NCBI GenBank assembly: GCA_963594655.1
Contig: CAVBFD010000009.1
Span: forward strand, 1-59,876
DNA from: Colivivens sp963594655
GTDB taxonomy: Bacteria > Bacteroidota > Bacteroidia > Bacteroidales > Bacteroidaceae
Direction: 5' to 3'
DNA: 59,876 bases
The first letter of the stretch is position 1, and every line of letters begins with the position of its first letter. The translations under genes were made by a program, and so were the position numbers. This document shows, one piece after another, positions 53,248-59,876 of this stretch. Under the pieces are notes generated by a model that saw only the letters and a list, made by a program, of their open reading frames with translations, had not been told where the DNA came from and did no database searches.

Positions 53248-56085
53248 ATGATGAAAAGAATTTTTGTGTCAATAGTACTGGTACTGACAGTACTGGTGAT
53301 GAATGCGCAGTTGCCTCAGCTTCCACCGTTGCCGCTGGACTCGGCGGTCAGGATGGGAAAGTTGGACAACGGGCTTACCTATTACATCCGGCATAATGAG
53401 TGGCCGGAGCAGCGCGCCAACTTCTACATAGCGCAGAAGGTGGGTTCAATGCAGGAGGAGGACGACCAGCGGGGTCTTGCCCACTTCCTGGAACACATGT
53501 GTTTCAATGGGACGACCCATTTCCCGGGGAACACCCTCAAGACCTACCTTGAGTCCATCGGTGTGAAATTCGGACAGGACCTGAACGCCTACACGAGTTT
53601 CGACGAGACGGTCTACAATATCGACAATGTACCTGTAATCACCAATCCGCTCGCCATTGACTCTTGTCTGCTTATCCTCCATGACTGGAGCCACGACCTG
53701 TTGCTTGAGGACGACGAGATAGACAAGGAGCGTGGGGTCATCAACGAGGAGTGGCGTATGCGCAGCAGTGCCTCCCAGCGAATGATTGAGAAGGCGCTGC
53801 CCATCCTCTTCGAGGGAAGCCGCTATGCTCACCGTATGCCTATAGGAACGATGGACATCGTAATGAACTTCCCTTACGAAGCCATCCGCAAGTATTACCG
53901 CAAGTGGTACCGTCCCGACCTTCAGGCTGTCATTGTCGTGGGAGATGTCAACGTGGACGAGATTGAGGTTAAGATAAAGAAGATGTTCGCCGACATAGCT
54001 CCGGCTCCCGCAGATGCCGCTGTACGTGAGTACTTCACTGTGGCTACCAACGACAAGCCGATATTCACTGTACAGACCGACAAGGAGCAGGAGAGTTCCA
54101 ACATGGTGTTCGCATGGAAACATCCCGCTGTCCCACGTGAATATAAGAACACAGCCTTATATTACACGTCAAACTATCTGAACGAGGCGATAGAGGGCAT
54201 GTTGGGTACACGCCTGAGCGAGATAATGCTTCAGGAGAATCCTCCTTTCCTCGGCGCGAGCATCAGTTTCGACACTGATTACCTGATAACAAACGCAATG
54301 AGTTCGAGTGCCTTCACGGTACAGTTCAAGGACAACTCGTACAAGGAAGCTATCAAGGCGGTATACCGCGAGATGTTGCGTGCTGAACGTTTTGGCTTCA
54401 CTGCCAGTGAGTACGAACGCTACAGGCAGGAGTACAAGTCAAGTCTTGACCACATGTATGAGCGGCGTGACAAGATTACCAACGGCAACTATGTCAATGA
54501 ATATGTACGCCATTTCCTCGACAACGTGGCTGCGCCGGGTATCGGGTGGGAACACGAGAACCTGATTAAGATAGCCGACATGGTGACGGTGGATGTCATC
54601 AACAACAGTGTGTCACAACTTGCACAGCAGCGCGCTGAGACAGCTCCTGTGATTTATGGTATGCTTCCACAGAAGGACGGTATTGCTGTTCCTACTGAGG
54701 AGGAGATTCTGGGTATCCTGAAGGAGGTTGAGGCTGAAGACATCGAGGGGTACAAGGAGGAGGTGTCCAGCGAACCGATTCTTGACACAAGCCGCCTGAA
54801 GGGAAGCAAGATTGTGAAGGAGGAGCAGGCGGACTTTGAGTTCACTCACCTGAAACTCAAGAACGGCATCAATATCTACGTGCGCAAGACCGACTTCTCT
54901 CCCAACTCAATATCAATGGTTGCCCACAGCTGGGGCGGCACATCCCTTTACGGCAAGGACGACTATCTGAACGCGTCAAATGCGGAGACCGTGGCAATCG
55001 GCGGATGGGGTAACTTCTCCGCTATCGAACTCAGCAAGAAGATGGCTGGAATACGTGCCAACGTAAGTCCGTCTATAGGTACACGCGACGAGAGCATGTC
55101 GGGAACTTGCGTGAAGAAGGACTTGGAGTCAATGCTTCAACTCACTTATCTCGCATACACGTCACCCCGTAAGGATCTGGAGGTGTTCAACTCCACTATG
55201 TCCCGTTCAAAAGCGGGTCTGGAGAATGTGGAACTCGACCCACAGACTGCCTTTGGCGACACGCTCCGCAAGGTGGCTTACAACGACAACTACATGGTGA
55301 AGCGTACCCGACCGGAGGATATTGACAAGCTCGACTACGACAAGATGATTCAGATTTACAAGGAGCGCTTTGCCAATGCAGGTGATTTCACCTTCTTCTT
55401 TATCGGTGACATCGACATCGATTCAGTGAAACCTCTGTTTGAGAAGTATCTCGGTAGTCTGCCTGTAAGGAAAGGCAAGGAGAAGTACAAGACTGTCGAT
55501 CTCCGTCTGCAGGACGGTGAACTCACTAACGTGTTCGAGAAGGTGCAGGAGACTCCAAATGCGATAGAGGTGTTCATGTGGCATGAACACATGAAACCGT
55601 CCTTGAAGGGCATACTGACGCTCGATTATCTGAAGCAGATTCTCCAGATGGTCTACTTGGAGACTGTGCGTGAGGACGAAGGCGGCGCTTATTCAGTCGG
55701 TGTGGGTTCCAGCTTCTCTGAGTATCCTGAGGAATATGCGATGATACAGGTTCAGTTGCCTACCGCTCCGGAGAAACGCGCCTACATGGAGAAAATCATC
55801 CTTAAAGGTATTGACGACATGGTTGCCAACGGGCCTAAGGCAGAGGATGTCCAGAAGGTGAGGGAATACATGAACCGCAGTTATCAAGAGAGTGTCAAGA
55901 GCAACGGCTACTGGCTCAGTGCCATAAAGAGCAAGGTGACTCAGGACAAGAACTATGTGGACGGTTACCTCGACTGTGTAAACAGTATCACGGCACAGGA
56001 TGTGCAGGATATGGCAACCAAGATTTTCAAGAGCGGAAACCGCATTATCGTAGGTATGACCAGTCCGGTGGAGGAAACTAAGTGA
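53248..56085 (+). CDS. Exported M16 zinc metallopeptidase, two-domain
   Basis: About 945 residues. Start MMKRIFVSIVLVL is chosen for its signal peptide (to about 20, MNAQ); the longest frame starts 22 codons earlier, inside nadB. The inverted zinc motif HFLEH is at 79-83 of this start, with the distal Glu expected in DKERGVINEEWR. A second M16 half (about 470-945) lacks HxxEH and serves to close the chamber, as in pitrilysin-type proteases. It should degrade peptides in the periplasm or at the outer membrane. Confidence 0.92.
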   Translation: MMKRIFVSIVLVLTVLVMNAQLPQLPPLPLDSAVRMGKLDNGLTYYIRHNEWPEQRANFYIAQKVGSMQEEDDQRGLAHFLEHMCFNGTTHFPGNTLKTYLESIGVKFGQDLNAYTSFDETVYNIDNVPVITNPLAIDSCLLILHDWSHDLLLEDDEIDKERGVINEEWRMRSSASQRMIEKALPILFEGSRYAHRMPIGTMDIVMNFPYEAIRKYYRKWYRPDLQAVIVVGDVNVDEIEVKIKKMFADIAPAPADAAVREYFTVATNDKPIFTVQTDKEQESSNMVFAWKHPAVPREYKNTALYYTSNYLNEAIEGMLGTRLSEIMLQENPPFLGASISFDTDYLITNAMSSSAFTVQFKDNSYKEAIKAVYREMLRAERFGFTASEYERYRQEYKSSLDHMYERRDKITNGNYVNEYVRHFLDNVAAPGIGWEHENLIKIADMVTVDVINNSVSQLAQQRAETAPVIYGMLPQKDGIAVPTEEEILGILKEVEAEDIEGYKEEVSSEPILDTSRLKGSKIVKEEQADFEFTHLKLKNGINIYVRKTDFSPNSISMVAHSWGGTSLYGKDDYLNASNAETVAIGGWGNFSAIELSKKMAGIRANVSPSIGTRDESMSGTCVKKDLESMLQLTYLAYTSPRKDLEVFNSTMSRSKAGLENVELDPQTAFGDTLRKVAYNDNYMVKRTRPEDIDKLDYDKMIQIYKERFANAGDFTFFFIGDIDIDSVKPLFEKYLGSLPVRKGKEKYKTVDLRLQDGELTNVFEKVQETPNAIEVFMWHEHMKPSLKGILTLDYLKQILQMVYLETVREDEGGAYSVGVGSSFSEYPEEYAMIQVQLPTAPEKRAYMEKIILKGIDDMVANGPKAEDVQKVREYMNRSYQESVKSNGYWLSAIKSKVTQDKNYVDGYLDCVNSITAQDVQDMATKIFKSGNRIIVGMTSPVEETK

Positions 56086-56104
56086 CATCAACGGACATGG
56101 ACGA

Positions 56105-56140
56105 AAACAAGGGGCAGCGCATGTGCGCTGCCCCTTGTTT
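56105..56140 (+). terminator. Strong intrinsic terminator after the M16 peptidase
   Basis: A 17-bp stem (56105-56121 with 56124-56140; core AAGGGGCAGCGCA) with a very tight loop, followed by TTTATC. It starts 19 nt after the stop at 56085. It separates the housekeeping block from the accessory right end. Confidence 0.85.
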
Positions 56141-56202
56141 TATCTGAATGGTGTCTAAAAGGTATCTGCTTGACATCACGGAGGATGTCGGTTGTTGTCA
56201 GT

Positions 56203-56231
56203 CCAGTGCAGTTTTATTGATAAATTGCACT
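56203..56231. promoter_or_regulatory. Dyad CAGTGCA/TGCACTG upstream of the first DUF4143-type ATPase
   Basis: CAGTGCA and TGCACTG form an inverted repeat about 29 nt across, with a third GTGCAG half just downstream near 56239. It lies directly upstream of the -7 box at 56261-56268, so it may be an operator. Confidence 0.35.
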
Positions 56232-56260
56232 GAACTGAGTGCAGATTCAAGAACTATTCG

Positions 56261-56268
56261 TACCTTTG
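56261..56268 (+). promoter_or_regulatory. -7 box TACCTTTG, defines start of the first DUF4143-type ATPase
   Basis: TACCTTTG lies inside the longest open frame (from 56148) and so places the true start downstream, at 56280 or 56289. Confidence 0.6.
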
Positions 56269-56288
56269 CAGAAAACATCATGCAATCT

Positions 56289-57458
56289 ATGGAACAGCTA
56301 CAAGCAACATTTCAAAGACTCCTAAAGGCAACCAACAGTACGTTTCACCGGTATATGTACGACCGCATCAATTGGAACGCCCGTATGATAGGACTCATGG
56401 GAGCAAGAGGTATAGGCAAGACCACCCTTCTCCTCCAGTACATAAAAGAACAGTTGTCCCCAAAGGAGTCCCTCTATGTACAGGCTGAAGATTTTTATTT
56501 TGCCAGCCATAGACTTACCGACCTTGCGGATTCCTTTGCAAAAACCGGAGGCAAGCACCTGTTTATCGATGAAATACACAAGTATAAAGACTGGTCAAGG
56601 GAATTGAAACTGATATACGACTACCACCCGGATCTGCAAGTGGTGTTTACAGGCTCGTCTGTACTGGACATTGCCAAAGGGGCTTTCGACCTAAGCCGTC
56701 GCGCCCTGATGTATGAGATGCAAGGACTGTCCTATCGGGAATACCTGGAACTGTTCCACGACATCCACTTTCCACAATGTACCCTCGAGCAACTTCTTCA
56801 GCAAGAAGTCGAAGTTCCAGGCGGTTTCCTGCCCCTAAAATATTTTGCCGATTATCTGCAAAGGGGCTACTATCCGTTTTCAGATAATGACATCAACCAA
56901 TACATACAACAGGTGGTCAACGCAACCATAGAAACGGACATTCCACAGTATGCGGACCTGTCCATATCCACAGCAAGAAAACTCAAGCGTCTGCTTGCCA
57001 TCATCGCCCAAAGCGCGCCATTCAAGCCCAACATGTCTCAAATTGGAGGGCAACTGGAAGTGTCAAGGAACAATGTGGCGGACCTCTGCGCCTATCTGGA
57101 GAAAGCTGGACTTATAAGCCAGCTCCGGACATCAACCAACGGAATACAAGGACTCGGGAAAGTCGACAAAATTTATTTGGACAACACGACCCTTATCTAT
57201 ACCCTTGGCAGCCGGAATGTGGAAATCGGCACCGTCAGGGAAACGTTCTTCTTCAACCAGACCCGCTCCCTGATGTCTGTGACAGCCTCTCCCTTCTCTG
57301 ATTTCCTTGTTGACGGTAAATACACCTTTGAGGTGGGAGGCAAGAAGAAAAGGCAACGGCGGCTGCATGACGTAGAGGATGGATATGTGGTAAAAGACGA
57401 CATAGAGACAGGATACGGCAACATCATTCCTCTGTGGATGTTTGGAATGTTATACTAA
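56289..57458 (+). CDS. AAA ATPase with DUF4143-type C-terminal domain (first copy)
   Basis: About 389 residues. The AAA_14 domain has Walker A GARGIGKTT, Walker B KHLFIDEIHKYKDWSRELKLIYD and sensor VVFTGSSVLDIAKG, then an arginine segment SRRALMYEMQGLSYREYLELF. The DUF4143 half follows (about 215-389; LKRLLAIIAQSAPFKPNMSQIGGQLEVSRNNVADLCAYLEKAGLISQL) with a winged-helix stretch and a nuclease-like tail. This family is expanded in Bacteroidetes and its role is not settled. I use MEQLQATF as start; MQSMEQ (56280) is possible. Its base composition is more A-rich than the housekeeping genes, in keeping with an accessory gene. Confidence 0.87.
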   Translation: MEQLQATFQRLLKATNSTFHRYMYDRINWNARMIGLMGARGIGKTTLLLQYIKEQLSPKESLYVQAEDFYFASHRLTDLADSFAKTGGKHLFIDEIHKYKDWSRELKLIYDYHPDLQVVFTGSSVLDIAKGAFDLSRRALMYEMQGLSYREYLELFHDIHFPQCTLEQLLQQEVEVPGGFLPLKYFADYLQRGYYPFSDNDINQYIQQVVNATIETDIPQYADLSISTARKLKRLLAIIAQSAPFKPNMSQIGGQLEVSRNNVADLCAYLEKAGLISQLRTSTNGIQGLGKVDKIYLDNTTLIYTLGSRNVEIGTVRETFFFNQTRSLMSVTASPFSDFLVDGKYTFEVGGKKKRQRRLHDVEDGYVVKDDIETGYGNIIPLWMFGMLY

Positions 57459-57550
57459 GCATGCAACCGTTCAGAACCATAACAACCAGCCGCATTTTTC
57501 GAGGTACTTTACTGATTGCCGGGTTAGTGCCCTGGCCGACATTCAATAAT

Positions 57551-57582
57551 GGGAGGCAAGCCCATGACGGTTCTTGCCTCCC
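57551..57582. terminator. Hairpin downstream of the first DUF4143-type ATPase
   Basis: GGGAGGCAAG and CTTGCCTCCC form a 10-bp stem with a 12-nt loop, about 92 nt after the ATPase stop. There is no T-run, so it could also be the end of a small transcript from the minus-strand promoter nearby. Confidence 0.45.
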
Positions 57583-57626
57583 CCATTCATAATTGTTGCT
57601 TTTGGGAACCCTTTCGAATTCCGCTG

Positions 57627-57657
57627 CAAAGGTACGGCCTCATACGTCGGCAGCCAA
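57627..57657 (-). promoter_or_regulatory. Orphan promoter on the minus strand (TTG-N20-TACCTTTG)
   Basis: TTG (57655-57657, minus) is 20 nt upstream of TACCTTTG (57627-57634). It reads toward the hairpin at 57582-57551 and the end of the convergent ATPase, with no reading frame. It is a promoter relic or drives a small RNA of about 70 nt. Confidence 0.45.
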
Positions 57658-57844
57658 ATTATTTTGGTTGCATTTGGTTGCATACAACGAATTTGATGGA
57701 ATCAGTAACAGACGAACCTGCCAGTAGCCGTCTTACACCTTATAATATATACGATATGTGTGCGTGCGAAGTCCCTGATTGCGAATAATCACAAATATAC
57801 GCCACAATGTTTCTTATCTTGCACGCAGTTACCCGGAAAATGAC

Positions 57845-57852
57845 TATCTTTG
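57845..57852 (+). promoter_or_regulatory. -7 box TATCTTTG upstream of the short frame and YecH-like gene
   Basis: TATCTTTG with a TTG 23 nt upstream, somewhat long. The next ATG is at 57869, opening a 29-codon frame, and the YecH-like gene starts at 58036. Confidence 0.5.
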
Positions 57853-57868
57853 CGTCAAATTAGAAACA

Positions 57869-57958
57869 ATGACAGATTCTTTAGGCTTGGCATACAGACT
57901 TCGAGTGTTCACTTTGCGTGAACTTGCCGATGCCTGGAGGGATGGTAATTCCTTGTAG
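57869..57958 (+). CDS. Possible 29-aa leader peptide or gene remnant
   Basis: A 29-codon frame beginning MTDSLGLAYRLRVFTLREL, right behind a -7 box and upstream of the YecH-like gene. The composition looks like real coding sequence (amphipathic helix) and not random. It may be the truncated front of a lost gene or a leader peptide. It does not match a family I know. Confidence 0.35.
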   Translation: MTDSLGLAYRLRVFTLRELADAWRDGNSL

Positions 57959-57967
57959 GCATCAAAG

Positions 57968-57991
57968 TTGTTGCAACGTTGGTTGCAACAA
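57968..57991. repeat. Perfect 10-bp inverted repeat before the YecH-like gene
   Basis: TTGTTGCAAC (57968-57977) and GTTGCAACAA (57982-57991) are exact inverted copies around GTTG. The 9-mer TTGGTTGCA at its centre also occurs twice in tandem at about 57664-57682. It lies 44 nt before the YecH-like start and could be an operator or RNA hairpin. Confidence 0.6.
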
Positions 57992-58035
57992 GGACATTAA
58001 TCGGGATGAAAACCTAAAACAAAAATATTACAATT

Positions 58036-58272
58036 ATGACACATGGACATGAAGTACTCCACATGATGGAGGGAAACAGTTATGCAACAAAGCAAGAACT
58101 CATCGATGCAATAATCGGACGGTTCGGTGCAGACGAACGGTTCTACACATGCTCCGCTGAAGGTATGACCGCAGCTGAGTTGGTGGACTTCCTCGAAGTC
58201 CGCGGCAAGTTCATGCCGGCAACTGGAGCAGACAACTTCACAGTGGATATCACTAAAGTCTGCAACCACTAA
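58036..58272 (+). CDS. yecH: YecH-family small metal-binding protein (DUF2492)
   Basis: A 78-residue protein closely following the YecH plan: HGHEVLHMMEGNSYATKQELIDAI, GRFGADERFYTCSAEGMTAAELVDFLEVRGKF, and closing VCNH. The HGHE, TC and C-x-H sets are the presumed metal ligands. Function is unknown beyond predicted metal binding. It is a small single gene set between two ATPases in a region that otherwise looks accessory. Confidence 0.88.
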   Translation: MTHGHEVLHMMEGNSYATKQELIDAIIGRFGADERFYTCSAEGMTAAELVDFLEVRGKFMPATGADNFTVDITKVCNH

Positions 58273-58299
58273 GAAGTTCAGACGGACAGGCGGTAAGGT

Positions 58300-59550
58300 T
58301 TAAGACAACAACCATTTCCATACAGGTACCAACTCTACTTTAAGTCCGTTGCGCTCCATTGTCCCCTCGTCCTCATAGGTGACAATCATCGCTTTGCGAA
58401 GCGGTGAGAAGGAGTGTAGGGATACGAGGGCTTTGATTTCTCTATCCAAGGTTTCCTCATCGCTCATCCTGTAGCTTGCCTGTACAGCCAGACCCTCCTC
58501 AGGTACAAAGAAGTCGACCTCGATGTTTTTGTTGTAGTAGTATAAATCACTGCCGTATCTTTTATACAGGGTGATGGCGCATAGGTTTTCAAGCAACAAG
58601 GTGTCGGGGTTGTTGACAAACAGGTGTAACAGTCCGTTGTCCACAAAGTAATGTTTCTTTATTGATTCCTTTTCGGCAAACCGTGACGCATAGTTTTCCA
58701 ACGAGAACAAGATGCATGATTCTTGCAGATAACGCACATATTCCATAATGGTTGACGTGCTGCATGAGGCCCCTGTAGATTTCACCAAGTTGCTCAAGCG
58801 GTTCAGCGAGCAAGGCTGCATGACTCCTTCAGCCAACCTGCGCACACACAGGCGCAAGGCATCCTCGTTCTTTATTTTGTGGCGCACAACAAGGTCGTTG
58901 AAGAAGATTCTGTTATAAAGGCTGTTGACCCAGATGCGCTTCTCACGGAAATTCACCAATCCGGGGAAGCCTCCCCACTCAAAATAAGTGCGGAAATGAC
59001 GCTGCGTCTCGTTCGCCTTACGACCGTATAACGACGCTTTAGACACCTCGATGTTGTTTGCCCTCAGATATTCCTCAAAGCTATAGGGAAACACCGTTAT
59101 GTCCAGGTATCTGCCGCCAAGTACGGTCTCTATGTCGCGACTCAGCATCTTTGCGTTACTGCCGGTGACATAAACCCGGTATTTACGGTTGGCAAGGCGA
59201 CGGGCGAAGTTTGCCCATCCGTCCACATTCTGAATTTCGTCGAAGAAGAATACAGGAGTCCCCTCATGTATGCTATGATACGCTTTAAGGATAAGGTCAA
59301 AATCCATTGCGGTCATCTCCTTCAAACGCTCATCGTCAAAGTTTACGTAAACGATGTCTTCCAATCTTGTTCCGGCTTCTATCATTTGTCGTATACGCTG
59401 AAACAACAGGTAAGACTTTCCCGCCTGTCTGACCCCAACAAACACATAACTGCCCTGTTCTTCTAATGTGACAGAACGCTCCACCAAGGATATGTCTCCT
59501 ATATATTCCTGATTCTCATATATGATTGTTCTGAATAATTCTATGTCCAT
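58300..59550 (-). CDS. AAA ATPase with DUF4143 domain (second copy)
   Basis: A 416-residue ATPase of the AAA_14/DUF4143 group. Walker A is VGVRQAGKSYLLFQ (about 37-50), Walker B is TPVFFFDEIQNVDGWANFARRLAN, and sensor VYVTGSNAKML. Then GGRYLDITVFPYSFEEYL and the DUF4143 half (about 220-416), with winged-helix LNRLSNLVKSTGASCSTSTIMEYVRYLQESCILF and a late nuclease-like NKNIEVDFFVPEEGLAVQ. It differs strongly from the first copy, so they are not a recent duplication. A promoter with repeats lies just upstream. Confidence 0.9.
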   Translation of the reverse strand: MDIELFRTIIYENQEYIGDISLVERSVTLEEQGSYVFVGVRQAGKSYLLFQRIRQMIEAGTRLEDIVYVNFDDERLKEMTAMDFDLILKAYHSIHEGTPVFFFDEIQNVDGWANFARRLANRKYRVYVTGSNAKMLSRDIETVLGGRYLDITVFPYSFEEYLRANNIEVSKASLYGRKANETQRHFRTYFEWGGFPGLVNFREKRIWVNSLYNRIFFNDLVVRHKIKNEDALRLCVRRLAEGVMQPCSLNRLSNLVKSTGASCSTSTIMEYVRYLQESCILFSLENYASRFAEKESIKKHYFVDNGLLHLFVNNPDTLLLENLCAITLYKRYGSDLYYYNKNIEVDFFVPEEGLAVQASYRMSDEETLDREIKALVSLHSFSPLRKAMIVTYEDEGTMERNGLKVELVPVWKWLLS

Positions 59551-59565
59551 AGCATATTTTTATTG

Positions 59566-59573
59566 CAAAGATA
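59566..59573 (-). promoter_or_regulatory. -7 box TATCTTTG of the second DUF4143 ATPase
   Basis: TATCTTTG on the minus strand, 15 nt before the start at 59550. The spacer and the -33 region are occupied by a tandem repeat (59578-59636). Confidence 0.7.
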
Positions 59574-59577
59574 CGAA

Positions 59578-59636
59578 TTTTATTCGATGCCACCGAACAA
59601 AATACGGCATTTTTATTCGATGCCACCGAATAAAAT
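59578..59636. repeat. Tandem repeat over the ATPase promoter
   Basis: Two 26-bp copies, 59578-59603 and 59611-59636, differ at one base (C/T) and have a 33-bp period. The core ATTCGATGCCACCGAA holds TTCG/CGAA ends that are partly self-complementary. The first copy fills the space just upstream of the -7 box, so a protein bound there would block or guide RNA polymerase. Confidence 0.8.
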
Positions 59637-59728
59637 TAAGATTGTTGGATGGATAAAGATGGCTCTTCCGCTTTTCGAGTTGGTAAGACTGCGTAATCGT
59701 AACAATTCGGTTCACTACGTGTGGTACT

Positions 59729-59773
59729 CTGAAAGCCCAGTAAGCTCCTAGCCCAGGGCAAGCGTAGCGACAC
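59729..59773 (-). repeat. Interspersed repeat, right copy
   Basis: The reverse complement aligns over 45 nt with 2087-2131: first 20 and last 11 nt are identical. This copy looks the better preserved (GGGTGTCGCTACGCTTGCCC start with the extra GG). It is followed 27 nt later by a perfect 20-bp inverted repeat. Confidence 0.75.
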
Positions 59774-59800
59774 CCTGGGTAACAGACACAAATGGACGTG

Positions 59801-59868
59801 CGCTCTGTAAGAGCAAAAGCTTTAATACACATATTCTGAATGAATTATGCTTTTGCTCTTACAGAGCG
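59801..59868. repeat. Perfect 20-bp inverted repeat at the window end
   Basis: CGCTCTGTAAGAGCAAAAGC (59801-59820) is exactly complementary to 59849-59868, separated by 28 nt. It could be a terminator, the end of a mobile repeat, or a palindromic unit of the same element as 59729-59773. No transposase is seen in the window. Confidence 0.8.
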
Positions 59869-59876
59869 ACATTACA

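Larger units (their letters stand above)
57459..57844. other. Relic-like intergenic region
   Basis: No coding sequence is supported. It contains a 10-bp stem hairpin (57551-57560 with 57573-57582), a well-spaced minus-strand promoter with no gene (57627-57657), and two tandem copies of TTTGGTTGCA (57663-57672 and 57673-57682). An 80-codon frame at 57549-57788 has no recognisable product. Confidence 0.55.

Noticed and set aside
57549..57788. 79-codon frame between the right-end ATPases
   Set aside because: Starts in a hairpin and crosses tandem repeats; no family features.
59578..59636. CRISPR array
   Set aside because: Only two copies with a 7-nt gap; no spacer-sized intervals and no cas genes.
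56101..59876. Integrative element with integrase and attachment sites
   Set aside because: No recombinase, transposase or tRNA-end duplication is present; repeats alone do not prove an element.

Overview
The window is about 60 kb of a Bacteroidales chromosome, most like Prevotellaceae or a related gut/oral/rumen family; this placement is inferred from gene content and promoter type. The pointers are promoters of the Bacteroidetes form (TAnnTTTG, several with TTG exactly 19 nt upstream), a MurF-alanine racemase fusion, a DUF4254 protein beside a GT9 glycosyltransferase, a three-gene succinate dehydrogenase/fumarate reductase, a GSCFA protein, and secreted proteins with DUF4859 and C-terminal dockerin-like repeats. 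Nearly all is intact, tightly packed housekeeping sequence; accessory material sits at the two ends.

Left end (1-2300): a two-gene unit on the minus strand, an SMC/RecF-like AAA ATPase and an unrecognised 155-residue partner, resembles ATPase-based defence modules. It is followed by a degenerate copy of an interspersed repeat. Next come a secreted zincin-like dockerin protein (2307-4514), a perfect 24-bp hairpin shared with the convergent operon, and a minus-strand cell-envelope run: an uncharacterised membrane-anchored protein, tRNA-Arg(CCU), DUF4254, GT9 heptosyltransferase-like, LpxL-like acyltransferase, and a split chromate transporter pair. The tRNA lies between protein genes with only 10 and 16 nt of spacing.

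Middle (9.8-39.2 kb): PH-domain protein and DacB (PBP4); thioesterase, lipoprotein and DUF2264; acyltransferase-3 and GT4; a long minus-strand run apt-uvrC-dtd-deoC-ompH-murI-CPBP protease; a CzcCBA/Cus-type metal efflux operon (TolC, RND pump, adaptor) with an upstream His-rich protein; YqeY; sdhCAB; NptA-type Na/phosphate transporter, GSCFA, MurF-Alr and a 65-residue protein; a short nucleoside kinase.

Right part (39-57 kb): orphan ABC ATPase; a glycyl radical enzyme of the hydroxyproline dehydratase (HypD) type with its ferredoxin-bearing activase; acyl-CoA synthetase, thioesterase and DprA; a TPR protein with an outer-membrane barrel protein, NadB and an M16 protease.

Right end (56.2-59.9 kb): two AAA/DUF4143-type ATPases in convergent orientation flank a YecH-like small metal-binding protein and a relic-like intergenic region with promoters that have no obvious gene. 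Tandem repeats overlie one ATPase promoter. The window ends in a second copy of the interspersed repeat followed by a perfect 20-bp inverted repeat. I found no rRNA, CRISPR array, integrase or transposase.
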